Assembly: GCA_000773965.1 (NCBI GenBank)
Contig: JRUP01000015.1
Location: 1 to 64,000, forward strand
Length of the DNA stretch: 64,000 bases
Direction of reading: 5' to 3'
Origin: Enterobacter cancerogenus
GTDB taxonomy: Bacteria; Pseudomonadota; Gammaproteobacteria; Enterobacterales; Enterobacteriaceae
Shown here: positions 37,687 through 48,273 of the stretch, piece by piece
How positions within the stretch are numbered: the first letter of the stretch is position 1
Layout: every line of letters starts with the position of its first letter
Position numbers and translations under genes: made by a program
The notes under the pieces: model-generated
What the model was told of the DNA's origin: nothing
The model's input: only the letters and a program-made list of their open reading frames with translations
Database searches by the model: none

Positions 37687-38229
37687 TTATGCCAGACGAG
37701 GATAAGCATCCGCAATCTTGTCGCCGGTAAAGTTGGCGATCCAGCCTTCCTGATTATCGAAAATGCGAATCGCGGTAAAGTGCGGTTCAGAGCCCATATC
37801 AAACCAGTGTGCCGTGCCTTCAGGTACTGAAATCAGATCATTCTTCTCGCACAGAATCTGGTAAACCTCACTGCCAATATGCAGGCAAAACAGGCCAGAC
37901 CCTTCGACGAAGAAACGCACTTCATCTTCGCTGTGCGTGTGTTCATTCAGGAACTTCTCGCGCAACGCCTGCTTGTTAGGATTGTCTGCACGCATGCTCA
38001 GCACATCCCAACTCTGATAACCTTTCTCTGCCACCAGACGATCGATCGCGTGCTGATACGCTTTGATCACCGTTTCAGCGTCAGGGTCGTTACCCAGATC
38101 GCGATCCGCTTCCCAACGCTCAAAGCGAACGTTTTTGGCGTTCAGGCGCTCGCGAATCGCCTCGGCATCGGTACTGTGCCACAGTGGCTGGCTGGACTCG
38201 GTATCGCTAAAAATTGTCAGTGCACTCAT
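37687..38229 (-). CDS. mtnD: Acireductone dioxygenase
   Basis: Methionine salvage: oxygenolytic cleavage of acireductone to 4-methylthio-2-oxobutyrate and formate (Fe form). 180-residue cupin with the metal ligands in [12 protein letters not shown] (His-x-His and Glu) and GTAHWFDMG (His). Last gene of the mtnBCD operon; separated from mtnC by one base. Confidence 0.95.
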   Translation of the reverse strand: MSALTIFSDTESSQPLWHSTDAEAIRERLNAKNVRFERWEADRDLGNDPDAETVIKAYQHAIDRLVAEKGYQSWDVLSMRADNPNKQALREKFLNEHTHSEDEVRFFVEGSGLFCLHIGSEVYQILCEKNDLISVPEGTAHWFDMGSEPHFTAIRIFDNQEGWIANFTGDKIADAYPRLA

Positions 38230-38230
38230 G

Positions 38231-38914
38231 TTAAATCGACTCCGGATTAATCTGCGAAAAATCGTTTACCTGATGATGGCGACTGGCGTTATCGGCCTCG
38301 CCACGAATTAACTGCAATGTGTGCCAGCCTGCTTGTGCCGCAGCATCCAGTTCCTGATGGATATCTGACAGGAACAGCAACGAAGAGGGTGCCAGGCCAA
38401 TGTGTTCGGCGATGTTGTGATACGACTGGGTTTCACGCTTGGCGCCAACCGCTGTATCAAAATAGCCGCTAAACAGTGAGGTTAAATCACCTTCATCGCT
38501 GTAGCCAAATAACAGTTTCTGCGCAGGCACCGATCCCGAGGAATAAACATACAGGGCAATCCCTTGTTGCTGCCAGCGTTCAAAGGCGGGCAGCACATCG
38601 GGATAAAGGTGGCCGGTGAACTGCCCTTCAACATAACCCGCACGCCAGATCATCCCTTGCAGCGCTTTCAGCCCCGGCGATTTGCGATCTTCATCGATAA
38701 AACCGATCAGCGTGGCGATGAGGTCATCCAGCGATGCTTGTGGCGCCGCTGACTCTTCACGCACTGCGTTTAGCGCCGCAACCACCTTCTCATCCGTTTG
38801 GTTATCCCGCACGAAGGCTGCCAGATGCTGACGTGCATAAGGAAACAGGACATTGTGCACAAACTGGATATCACTGGTGGTGCCTTCAATATCAGTAACA
38901 ATCGCGCGAATCAT
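38231..38914 (-). CDS. mtnC: Enolase-phosphatase E1
   Basis: Bifunctional HAD-family enzyme: enolises 2,3-diketo-5-methylthiopentyl-1-phosphate and dephosphorylates it to acireductone. 227 residues. HAD motif I is [12 protein letters not shown] (Asp nucleophile); motif [15 protein letters not shown]; the C-terminal acid motif lies in [13 protein letters not shown]. Start overlaps mtnB's stop (ATGA). Confidence 0.94.
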   Translation of the reverse strand: MIRAIVTDIEGTTSDIQFVHNVLFPYARQHLAAFVRDNQTDEKVVAALNAVREESAAPQASLDDLIATLIGFIDEDRKSPGLKALQGMIWRAGYVEGQFTGHLYPDVLPAFERWQQQGIALYVYSSGSVPAQKLLFGYSDEGDLTSLFSGYFDTAVGAKRETQSYHNIAEHIGLAPSSLLFLSDIHQELDAAAQAGWHTLQLIRGEADNASRHHQVNDFSQINPESI

Positions 38915-39525
38915 TGGGTCTCCAGCAGTCGACGTTGCAGTTCACATTCAAACAGGAATTCCAGCCCTTCCAGGTGGCGGCGCGCTTCGTTGACGTCTTT
39001 GCCCCAGCAGGTTAAGCCATGACCACGTAACAGGAAGCCATACTGCAACGGCGTCTCGGCAGCAAACGCTTCAATGCGCTGCGCCAGCGCATCAATATCC
39101 TGGTCGTTGTCAAACAGCGGAATCGCAACGGTATTGAGATGCGTCTCCTGGCCCGCGAGGGTTTTCTGCATCTCATAGCCGCTCAGCAGTAATGCGCTTC
39201 CACGCTCCACGCGCGACAACACGGTGGAGTTCACCGTATGAGTATGCAGCACGGCACCCGCTTGCGGGAACAGGCGATAAATTAAGGTATGCAGCCCGGT
39301 TTCGGCCGACGGTTTGCGCCCGGAAGGCACGCTGTTGGTGGCGATCTCAACCTGAATGAAGTCATCACGTGTCAGGCTACCTTTATCTTTACCCGATGCG
39401 CTCAGCAGGCAGTATTCCGCGTTCTGACGCACCGACATGTTTCCGCCGGTAGCGGGTGCCCAGCCTTTTGCGCCAATCCAGTGGCAGGCGGCCACTAAAT
39501 GTTCCAGTGGGAGAAAATCCGTCAT
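38911..39525 (-). CDS. mtnB: Methylthioribulose-1-phosphate dehydratase
   Basis: Class II aldolase-fold zinc enzyme that dehydrates methylthioribulose 1-phosphate. 204 residues with [12 protein letters not shown] near the start, zinc-binding [11 protein letters not shown] (His-x-His) and [13 protein letters not shown] (third His). First gene of the leftward mtnBCD operon, divergent from mtnE with MetJ boxes between. Confidence 0.94.
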   Translation of the reverse strand: MTDFLPLEHLVAACHWIGAKGWAPATGGNMSVRQNAEYCLLSASGKDKGSLTRDDFIQVEIATNSVPSGRKPSAETGLHTLIYRLFPQAGAVLHTHTVNSTVLSRVERGSALLLSGYEMQKTLAGQETHLNTVAIPLFDNDQDIDALAQRIEAFAAETPLQYGFLLRGHGLTCWGKDVNEARRHLEGLEFLFECELQRRLLETQ

Positions 39526-39554
39526 AGTGAGGGTGAGGCTCCGCTGATAGGTTT

Positions 39555-39570
39555 AGACGTCTAAGCGTCT
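39555..39570. promoter_or_regulatory. MetJ boxes between mtnB and mtnE
   Basis: AGACGTCT (39555-39562, exact met box) next to AAGCGTCT (39563-39570, 6 of 8). Placed between divergent mtnBCD and mtnE-yafV, so MetJ could control both arms. Confidence 0.85.
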
Positions 39571-39656
39571 CGATTGCCAAATATTAGCATCCTGTGTAGA
39601 GTGGCAGCAATACAGGGTTTCTCCGCATCGACATTCGCGCTTAAGGCCACTAAATA

Positions 39657-40817
39657 ATGACGCAGCTCAACCTGACTCCCGAGAGCAAATTACCGGCGCT
39701 CGGCACCACGATTTTCACGCAAATGAGCGCCCTTGCCGCGCAGTTCAACGCCATCAATTTATCACAGGGTTTTCCGGATTTTGACGGCCCGCAATATTTA
39801 CAGGATCGTCTGGCCTATCATGTGAGCCAGGGCGCAAACCAATATGCGCCGATGATCGGTGTGTTACCCCTGCGTGAAGCGATTGCCGATAAAACGGCTG
39901 AGCTTTACGGTCACACGCCCGATGTTAACAACGATATCACCGTGACCGCGGGCGCGACCGAGGCACTGTATGCCGCGATTACGGCGCTGGTGCGTCCGGG
40001 CGATGAAGTGATCTGCTTCGATCCCAGCTACGACAGTTACGCGCCTGCTGTTCAACTGGCCGGCGGCGTGCTGAAACGCATTGCATTGCAGCCACCGGGA
40101 TTCCGCGTTGACTGGAGTGAATTCCGCAGCTTGCTGAGCGCGAAAACCCGTTTAGTCATTCTGAATACGCCGCACAACCCTTCTGCGACCGTGTGGCGAA
40201 AAAGCGATTATGCCGAGTTATGGCAGGCGATCGCTGAGCAGGAAATCTATGTGTTGAGCGATGAAGTCTACGAACACATCTGTTTTGATGCAGAGGGCCA
40301 CGCCAGCGTGTTAGCGCATGCCGAGTTACGCCAGCGTGCCATTGCCGTCTCTTCGTTTGGCAAAACCTTCCATATGACCGGATGGAAAGTGGGCTACTGT
40401 GTTGCACCAGCAGCGATCAGCGCCGAAATCCGTAAAGTACACCAGTATCTGACGTTTTCGGTTAATACCCCGGCGCAGCTGGCGATTGCCGATATGCTGC
40501 GTCAGGAGCCGGAACACTATCGTGACCTTCCAGCCTTCTATCGCGAACGCCGCGATTGTCTGGTTGATGCATTGTCGGGTAGCCGCTTCAAGGTGTTGCC
40601 GTGCGAAGGCACTTACTTTGTGCTGCTGGATTACAGCGCCATTTCCGATCTGGATGACGTCAGTTTCTGTCAGTGGCTAACCAAAGAAGTGGGCGTGGCA
40701 GCCATTCCGCTGTCGGTATTCTGTGCCGATCCGTTCCCGCACAAGCTGATTCGCCTGTGCTTTGCCAAACAACCCGCGACACTTATCGCCGCTGCGGAGC
40801 GCTTATGTCAGCTTTAA
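39657..40817 (+). CDS. mtnE: Methionine/glutamine aminotransferase (final step of methionine salvage)
   Basis: A 386-residue fold-type I PLP enzyme related to E. coli YbdL, which transaminates 4-methylthio-2-oxobutyrate to methionine. Landmarks: LSQGFPDFDGP, GANQYAPMIGVLPLREAIA, VTAGATEALYAAI, LNTPHNPSATVW, and the PLP lysine in SSFGKTFHMTGWKVGY. Its 3' end overlaps yafV by 13 bases, pairing a transaminase with an omega-amidase. Confidence 0.88.
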   Translation: MTQLNLTPESKLPALGTTIFTQMSALAAQFNAINLSQGFPDFDGPQYLQDRLAYHVSQGANQYAPMIGVLPLREAIADKTAELYGHTPDVNNDITVTAGATEALYAAITALVRPGDEVICFDPSYDSYAPAVQLAGGVLKRIALQPPGFRVDWSEFRSLLSAKTRLVILNTPHNPSATVWRKSDYAELWQAIAEQEIYVLSDEVYEHICFDAEGHASVLAHAELRQRAIAVSSFGKTFHMTGWKVGYCVAPAAISAEIRKVHQYLTFSVNTPAQLAIADMLRQEPEHYRDLPAFYRERRDCLVDALSGSRFKVLPCEGTYFVLLDYSAISDLDDVSFCQWLTKEVGVAAIPLSVFCADPFPHKLIRLCFAKQPATLIAAAERLCQL

Positions 40818-41575
40818 AAATTACCGTTCTGCAGGAAACCCTGAGCTGGATGGACGGCGAAGCCAACCTGCATCACTTCGATGGCGTATTGAAAGGCATT
40901 GAAGGTCGCGATCTGATTCTGCTGCCCGAAATGTTCACCACGGGTTTTGCCATGGAAGCAGCAGAGAGTTCGCTGCCGCAGCAACAGGTCATTGAATGGC
41001 TGCACAGCCATGCGAAAACCAGCAATGCGCTGGTCGGTGGCAGCGCGGCTATCCAGACTGAAAAAGGGGCCGTAAACCGTTTTCTGCTGGTCGAGCCGAA
41101 TGGCACTGTGCATCAATATGACAAACGCCATCTGTTCCGTATGGCGAATGAGCATGAACACTATGTCGCGGGCGATACGCGTGAAGTGTTTACCTGGCGC
41201 GGCTGGCGCATTTTGCCGCAGATTTGCTACGACCTGCGTTTCCCGGTGTTCTCTCGCAATCACAATGATTACGATCTGGCGCTGTACGTTGCCAACTGGC
41301 CTGCACCACGTGCGCTGCACTGGCAGTCACTGCTGTTAGCGCGTGCGATTGAAAACCAGGCGTACGTTGCCGGTTGCAACCGCGTCGGTAGCGATGGCAA
41401 CAGCCATCAATACAGCGGGGACAGCCGGATTATTTCGCCATTGGGCGAGATTCTGGCCGCAAGCGAGCCTTTCGCCCGCGCCCGTCTCGATGCGGAATTG
41501 TCGCTGGACGATCTGCAAGCCTATCGCGAACGCTTCCCGGCGTGGCGCGATGCCGATGGCTATACATTGAAGTAA
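40805..41575 (+). CDS. yafV: Omega-amidase YafV (nitrilase superfamily)
   Basis: Hydrolyses 2-oxoglutaramate or 2-oxosuccinamate, the cyclising by-products of Gln/Asn-dependent transamination. 256 residues as in E. coli. The nitrilase triad is Glu in LLPEMFTTGF, Lys in YDKRHLF and Cys in QICYDLRFP. ATG 40805 lies inside the end of mtnE; an upstream frame to 40673 is in the wrong context. Coupling to mtnE implies that glutamine is the amino donor and YafV pulls the reaction forward. Confidence 0.92.
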   Translation: MSALKITVLQETLSWMDGEANLHHFDGVLKGIEGRDLILLPEMFTTGFAMEAAESSLPQQQVIEWLHSHAKTSNALVGGSAAIQTEKGAVNRFLLVEPNGTVHQYDKRHLFRMANEHEHYVAGDTREVFTWRGWRILPQICYDLRFPVFSRNHNDYDLALYVANWPAPRALHWQSLLLARAIENQAYVAGCNRVGSDGNSHQYSGDSRIISPLGEILAASEPFARARLDAELSLDDLQAYRERFPAWRDADGYTLK

Positions 41576-41582
41576 ACGTCTT

Positions 41583-41617
41583 GCCGCGTCTTTCTGGCGC
41601 GGCTTCCTCTCTTTTTT
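41583..41617 (+). terminator. Terminator after yafV
   Basis: GCCGCG (41583-41588), nine-base loop, CGCGGC (41598-41603), then a T-rich tail with TTTTTT (41612-41617). Confidence 0.65.
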
Positions 41618-41624
41618 AATTTTT

Positions 41625-41679
41625 GTTTCCACATTGGAAACACCCCTAACTTCGGCTACAATGTTTCCATGTTGGAACA
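41625..41679 (+). promoter_or_regulatory. higBA promoter with two palindromic operators
   Basis: A promoter TTGGAA (41634-41639), 17-base spacer, TACAAT (41657-41662) is flanked by two palindromes: GTTTCCACATTGGAAAC (41625-41641) over the -35 box and TGTTTCCATGTTGGAACA (41662-41679) from the -10 onward. Such a paired GTTTCCA/TGGAAAC arrangement fits binding by the HigA antitoxin and autorepression. Confidence 0.75.
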
Positions 41680-41692
41680 TGCCGAGGGAATG

Positions 41693-42004
41693 ATGCACGT
41701 TATTTCAAGGAAGATGTTTGCTGAGGCTGCATTGCGTTTTCCCAATGATGCAGCAGCACTGGACGCCACTTACCGGACTTTACATGGCAGAGATTTTGCC
41801 GATCCTGAAGCGCTTAAAGATTTCTTTCCAAGCCTGGACCGAATGAAATATCGGGCGAAATGGTGGGTAATCAATGTTGGCGGTAACAATCTCAGGTTGA
41901 TGTTTTTCGCCGATTTCATCGCTGGACGTATTTTCATTAAGCACATCAGTACTCATGCTGAATACGACAAATTAGTTACGTTCTATCGGGAGAACAAAGA
42001 ATGA
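41693..42004 (+). CDS. higB: HigB-type mRNA interferase toxin
   Basis: Toxin of a type II system; RelE-superfamily ribosome-dependent RNase. 103 residues (K-12 HigB 104) beginning MHVISRKMFAEAA. Conserved FPSLDRMKYRAKWWVINVGG and NLRLMFFADF, then RIFIKHISTHAEYDK near the end with the catalytic basic/aromatic residues. ATG 41693 is chosen (GAGG five bases upstream); 41690 is the alternative. The toxin gene precedes the antitoxin, the inverted order typical of hig. Stop overlaps higA start (ATGA). Confidence 0.9.
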   Translation: MHVISRKMFAEAALRFPNDAAALDATYRTLHGRDFADPEALKDFFPSLDRMKYRAKWWVINVGGNNLRLMFFADFIAGRIFIKHISTHAEYDKLVTFYRENKE

Positions 42005-42417
42005 TCGCCGAAGCTATTCAGGCCTCAGATAACCTGATTAAAGCCGTCCCCCTGCTTGGCGGTAGTCAATCGAAAGCAGATTATGAGCAAGCGCTAGAGC
42101 TGGTTGAGTATTTGGTTGAGCATCAGCCTTCTCATCCACTGATTGATATGCTGGCTGATAAAGTCGCGAAATACGAAGAGCACGCGCCGGAATTTTCAGC
42201 CTTCAATGCACGCATTAAGACTCTGCCAGGTGGAGTCGCGCTGCTACGAGTTTTGATGGATCAACACGATTTGAACCAATCATCTTTCACTCAGGAAATT
42301 GGTCAGCGTTCGTATGTTAGCCGGATTTTGAAAGGTGAACGTAAGTTAACGGATAAGCATAAAGCTGCGCTGGCAAAACGTTTTAACGTGCCGTTTGAGG
42401 CATTCCGCGAAGATTAA
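42001..42417 (+). CDS. higA: HigA-type antitoxin
   Basis: A 138-residue antitoxin, the K-12 HigA length. The N-terminal helical half (YEQALELVEYLVEHQPSHPL, FSAFNARI) resembles the HigB-binding part, and the C-terminal ~60 residues hold an HTH (MDQHDLNQSSFTQEI, SYVSRILKGERKLT). Should neutralise HigB and bind the palindromes at 41625-41679. The pair sits alone between yafV and katG, a likely insertion. Confidence 0.9.
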   Translation: MIAEAIQASDNLIKAVPLLGGSQSKADYEQALELVEYLVEHQPSHPLIDMLADKVAKYEEHAPEFSAFNARIKTLPGGVALLRVLMDQHDLNQSSFTQEIGQRSYVSRILKGERKLTDKHKAALAKRFNVPFEAFRED

Positions 42418-42420
42418 ACA

Positions 42421-42453
42421 GAAAAAAGCCGCAGCGTGTCACCGCTGCGGCTT
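42421..42453 (-). terminator. Terminator between higA and katG
   Basis: AAGCCGCAGCG (42426-42436), loop TGTCAC, CGCTGCGGCTT (42443-42453). On the minus strand followed by TTTT, so it ends katG; it may also stop higBA transcripts. Confidence 0.85.
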
Positions 42454-42461
42454 CAGTGTGA

Positions 42462-44678
<2,217 letters not shown>

Positions 44679-44856
44679 TCACATTGTCCGGTAAAGATAA
44701 CCGTACCTTGTGAAAGAATATATTTGGATGAACCGAAGGTTTTGATAGTTACTGTCTTTCAAGCGCAGCGTGTGACATGACGCACAGAAAGTAGGGCTTT
44801 ATCGTCAGTTGCGCATAATTTCGTCACTAAAACAGGTGTCGTTTGCAGCCAGTTGT

Positions 44857-44909
44857 CCCTAAATGCGCACCCTGCAGTCACTGGAGTGTTGCAGGGTCGC
44901 CATTTAGGG
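44857..44909. repeat. Large imperfect inverted repeat downstream of uraH
   Basis: Left arm CCCTAAATG-CGC-ACCCTGCA (44857-44876) pairs with TGCAGGGT-CGC-CATTTAGGG (44890-44909): 17 of 20 positions pair, with a central 13-base loop. The right arm holds GGGTCGCCATTTA, also seen as a GTCGCC palindrome at 37570-37587. Probably a dispersed REP-like element; may also end the ureide operon. Confidence 0.65.
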
Positions 44910-44923
44910 TGGCCGTGACAAAA

Positions 44924-45259
44924 TTAGCTGCCGCGATAGGTTGACCACGACCACGGTGAGATCAGAAACGGCAGATGATAATGGCTGCCCGCCGAACCAA
45001 TCACAAAATCAATCTGTGCACTGACGTACAGCGCATCGCGTCCGTCAGCAGCGAAATAGTCACCGATCTCTGCGGTCAATCGATAATGGCCCGGTGCTAA
45101 CGGCTCGGGCGTTAAATCTTTAATACGGCCATCGCTATCGGTTTCCCCCTCCGCCATCGGCAACCAGCCTTCCGGGCTGTTCTGCTCCAGGGATATGGCC
45201 ACGCCGATAGCGGGTTTACCCAGCGCGGTATCCAGAATGTGAGTGGTAATGGTGCTCAT
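44924..45259 (-). CDS. uraH: 5-hydroxyisourate hydrolase
   Basis: Transthyretin-related enzyme of urate breakdown: 5-hydroxyisourate to OHCU. 111 residues, without the signal peptide seen in periplasmic members, so cytoplasmic. N-terminal THILDTALGKPA with the catalytic His, and the family C-terminal signature YRGS. Last gene of the ureide operon, overlapping uraD (ATGA). Confidence 0.95.
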   Translation of the reverse strand: MSTITTHILDTALGKPAIGVAISLEQNSPEGWLPMAEGETDSDGRIKDLTPEPLAPGHYRLTAEIGDYFAADGRDALYVSAQIDFVIGSAGSHYHLPFLISPWSWSTYRGS

Positions 45260-45750
45260 ACAATGCTCTCCTTAAGCCGTAACAGGGTGATTTCACGCAG
45301 TTGCGTCAGCGCTTCCTGCTGCTCTGTCTCTGCATCATTGTTGAGCCTGCGCTGCAATTCCGCCAGCATCTCCTCGCCACTCCGCCCTTTGGCACGAATC
45401 AAAAACACCCGGCTGAAGCGCTGTTCATAGGATTGATTGCCCGCCAGCATGGCAAACTGCAGCGCGCCATCGGCCTGCTGCATCGCCGACTGCTCATTGC
45501 GTGACAATACAGCCTCTTTGCCCGCGCCCGCGGCTTTTTCACCAATACGGGGGTGAGCGCGTAATGCTTGTTCCAGCTCGGCACCTTGCCAGCGCTTTGC
45601 CAGTGTTTCGGCGGTCGTATAGAGCGCTTCCACATCCGCGAAAGGCCGTGCGGCCACCAGCGCCTGCTGCCAGTCAGGAATTGCCACGCAGTGCGCTATC
45701 GCTGTGTGTGCCTCATTGGGCGTGGCATCGTTAAACACCGCTAACTCCAT
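45256..45750 (-). CDS. uraD: OHCU decarboxylase
   Basis: Decarboxylates 2-oxo-4-hydroxy-4-carboxy-5-ureidoimidazoline to S-allantoin. 164 residues. Catalytic His in LRAHPRIGEKA, followed by a helix with NxxYExRFxxVFLIRAKGR (here NQSYEQRFSRVFLIRAKGR). AAGGAG precedes the ATG. Lies 11 bases after the allantoate amidohydrolase gene in the same operon. Confidence 0.94.
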   Translation of the reverse strand: MELAVFNDATPNEAHTAIAHCVAIPDWQQALVAARPFADVEALYTTAETLAKRWQGAELEQALRAHPRIGEKAAGAGKEAVLSRNEQSAMQQADGALQFAMLAGNQSYEQRFSRVFLIRAKGRSGEEMLAELQRRLNNDAETEQQEALTQLREITLLRLKESIV

Positions 45751-45761
45751 GCAACGGCTCC

Positions 45762-47021
45762 TTAGGCCTGTGCCAGATCGTTGACCGCTTGCAGATAAGC
45801 CTGCACGCCCAATGCCACATCGGCTACCTGCACGGACTCGGCTGGATGATGGCTAATACCGCGATAGTTGCGCACGAACAGCATACCCACTGGCCAGCGA
45901 TCGGCGATCGCAATCGCGTCGTGCCCTGCGCCGCTTGGCAAAGAAACGCTGCGGCCCTGCACGGTTTCCACCGCGTGGCTCAGCGCCTGTTGCAAACGTG
46001 CATCACAGGCGGTTGCCGCAATACGGTAATACTCGCTAGCGGTAAAAGTCAGTCCACGCCGCAAGGCAATCGCTTCAGCTTGTGTCAGCAGCGCGGACAA
46101 CAGGCGCTCCAGCGGCTCATCCTGCGGCCCACGCACATCCAGTGAAAACTGCACTTCACCGGGGATAACATTCACTGCACCCGGCAAACAGCTCAGGGTG
46201 CCGACCGTGGCCACCAGTTGTGGATCTTGCTCGGCAGTAGTGTGCTCAACAAACACCATCCACTCGGCGGCAGCGGCCAGTGCGTCTTTACGATGGGTCA
46301 TCGGCACCGTGCCAGCGTGACCCGCTTCACCGATAAAGCTGCAATTCAAACGACGCGCGCCGTTAATCGCGGTCACCACGCCAAGCGCCAAATCTTCCTG
46401 TTCCAGACACGGCCCTTGTTCTATGTGCAGTTCAAGGTAAGCCGCAATGTCATTGACGTCGCGTGCTGCCTGCAAAATGTTGGCAGCATCCAGACCGAGA
46501 TCCTGCATCGCTTCCGCCACAGTTATACCGTTTCCATCCGGATGCGTTACCCAACTCTCGGGCCATGTGCCGGTAATACCCCGGCTGCCCAACAGCGTGA
46601 TGCCAAAGCGCGTGCCCTCTTCATCGCCGAACCCGACAATCTCAATCGCCAGCGGTAAGCGCAGCTGACGATCGTGCAGCCACTGTACGGTTTCAATAGC
46701 ACTCAGCACACCCAGCATGCCGTCATAGCGCCCGGCATTGCGCACCGTGTCCAGATGAGAGCCCAACAGCAGCGCCTGCGCGCCGGGTTCAGCAGACTCA
46801 TAACGACCGCAGATATTGCCCACCGCATCTTGCCAGGTGGTCATGCCGGCCACCTGCATCCATTCTGCCACGCGGGCGTTGGCGCGGACCTGTTCAGGCG
46901 AGAGATAAACACGCGTCAGGCCATCTTCACTTTCACTGATTTCAGCCAGGGCATCGCAGCGCGCCATGACTCGGGCGGCGGCAGATTGCGCCTCGCTGGC
47001 GGTCATCAGGCTGTTGCTCAT
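45762..47021 (-). CDS. hpxK: Allantoate amidohydrolase (M20 family)
   Basis: Hydrolyses allantoate to ureidoglycine (or ureidoglycolate), CO2 and ammonia. 419 residues; binuclear metal site: LLGSHLDTVRNAGRYDGMLGVL, GFGDEEGTRFG, and a late SGAGHDAIAIA His. Closest to AllC/HpxK and to N-carbamoyl-amino-acid amidases; context favours allantoate. Start ATG 47021 overlaps the aminotransferase stop (ATGA); the longer frame to 47171 runs inside that gene. Confidence 0.88.
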   Translation of the reverse strand: MSNSLMTASEAQSAAARVMARCDALAEISESEDGLTRVYLSPEQVRANARVAEWMQVAGMTTWQDAVGNICGRYESAEPGAQALLLGSHLDTVRNAGRYDGMLGVLSAIETVQWLHDRQLRLPLAIEIVGFGDEEGTRFGITLLGSRGITGTWPESWVTHPDGNGITVAEAMQDLGLDAANILQAARDVNDIAAYLELHIEQGPCLEQEDLALGVVTAINGARRLNCSFIGEAGHAGTVPMTHRKDALAAAAEWMVFVEHTTAEQDPQLVATVGTLSCLPGAVNVIPGEVQFSLDVRGPQDEPLERLLSALLTQAEAIALRRGLTFTASEYYRIAATACDARLQQALSHAVETVQGRSVSLPSGAGHDAIAIADRWPVGMLFVRNYRGISHHPAESVQVADVALGVQAYLQAVNDLAQA

Positions 47022-48253
47022 GCGTGGCTCCCGTAATGATCCCACGCCGCCTGCATGGCCGCGCCTTGTGTCGAACGGTAACCCACATGGTTCAATACCG
47101 CTTCCAGCGCGCTCAGGGTTTGCATCACGCAATCTTTGCGCGCGTTGTAGCCCATGGTGCCGATGCGCCACACTTTGCCGTGTAGCGGGCCAAACGAGGT
47201 GCCGATCTCAATACCAAAATCTTCCAGCACCAATTTGCGCACCTGGTCGCCATTCACGCCCTGCGGGATCACCACACCAAGCACGTTGTTCATCTTGTGC
47301 TTCAGGTCACCAAAGGTTTCGAGGCCCATGCCCTGAATGCCTTTCAGCATCGCCTCGCCGTGCAGCTTGTGACGCGCAATGCCTTTATCCAGCCCTTCCT
47401 GCATCATTAAACGCGCGCACTCACGTGCACCAAACAGCGCGGTAGTGGCTTCGGTGTGATGGTTGAGGCGCTCCGGGCCCCAATAGTCCATGATCATGCC
47501 GAGATCGAAATAGTTGGAGTAGATCATCTCGTCATCGCCGTCCTGATGATCCGCAGTACGAATCCCCTCTTCCACGCATTTACGTTTACGGATCACCGCT
47601 TCCATCTTCGCACTGAGAGTGATCGGTGAAGTACCTGAAGGTCCACCCAGACATTTCTGCATCCCGGCAGAAACGGCATCTAGTCCCCAGGCATCGGTTT
47701 CCAGCGCGTTACCGCCCAGTGAAGCGGTGGCATCGGTATAGAACAGCACGCCATATTTCTGGCAGATGGCGCCGAGTTGTTCCAGCGGCTGCAGCATGGT
47801 GGTGGAAGTATCACCCTGCACCGTCAGCAGCAGGCGCGGCTGCACTTTTTTGATCGCGTCTTCAATTTGATCGGGGGTGAACACTTCGCCCCACGGCACT
47901 TCAATAGTGTGCACTTCGGCGCGGCAGCGGCGGGCAATCTCACACAGCAGATGGCCAAAGCGGCCAAACACCGGCACCAGCACTTTGTCGCCCGGACGGA
48001 TAGCCGAGAGCAGAATCGCTTCGATACCGGCGCGCGAGGTGCCGTCAATCAACATGGTCCAGCGGTTTTCGGTACGAAATACACCACGATACAGCGCCAT
48101 CACTTCATTCATGTAGTGCGTCATCGCCGGATCGTACTGACCCAGCAGCTGGCTCGACATGGCGCGAAGCACGCGCGGATCGGCGTTGATAGGACCAGGC
48201 CCCATCAGCAGGCGTTGTGGTGGATTAATTTGCGAAAACTGACTGATATCCAT
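47018..48253 (-). CDS. hpxJ: Ureidoglycine aminotransferase (PucG/HpxJ type)
   Basis: A fold-type I PLP enzyme that moves the amino group of unstable S-ureidoglycine to a keto acid, giving oxalurate. 411 residues: LLMGPGPINADPRVLRAM at the start, GTSRAGIEAIL, TVQGDTSTTML, TDATASLGG and the PLP lysine in AGMQKCLGGPSG. General relatives are serine-glyoxylate aminotransferases; operon context with an allantoate amidohydrolase argues for ureidoglycine. Confidence 0.85.
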   Translation of the reverse strand: MDISQFSQINPPQRLLMGPGPINADPRVLRAMSSQLLGQYDPAMTHYMNEVMALYRGVFRTENRWTMLIDGTSRAGIEAILLSAIRPGDKVLVPVFGRFGHLLCEIARRCRAEVHTIEVPWGEVFTPDQIEDAIKKVQPRLLLTVQGDTSTTMLQPLEQLGAICQKYGVLFYTDATASLGGNALETDAWGLDAVSAGMQKCLGGPSGTSPITLSAKMEAVIRKRKCVEEGIRTADHQDGDDEMIYSNYFDLGMIMDYWGPERLNHHTEATTALFGARECARLMMQEGLDKGIARHKLHGEAMLKGIQGMGLETFGDLKHKMNNVLGVVIPQGVNGDQVRKLVLEDFGIEIGTSFGPLHGKVWRIGTMGYNARKDCVMQTLSALEAVLNHVGYRSTQGAAMQAAWDHYGSHA

Positions 48254-48273
48254 GTGCTATTCCTTTTGAAGAC

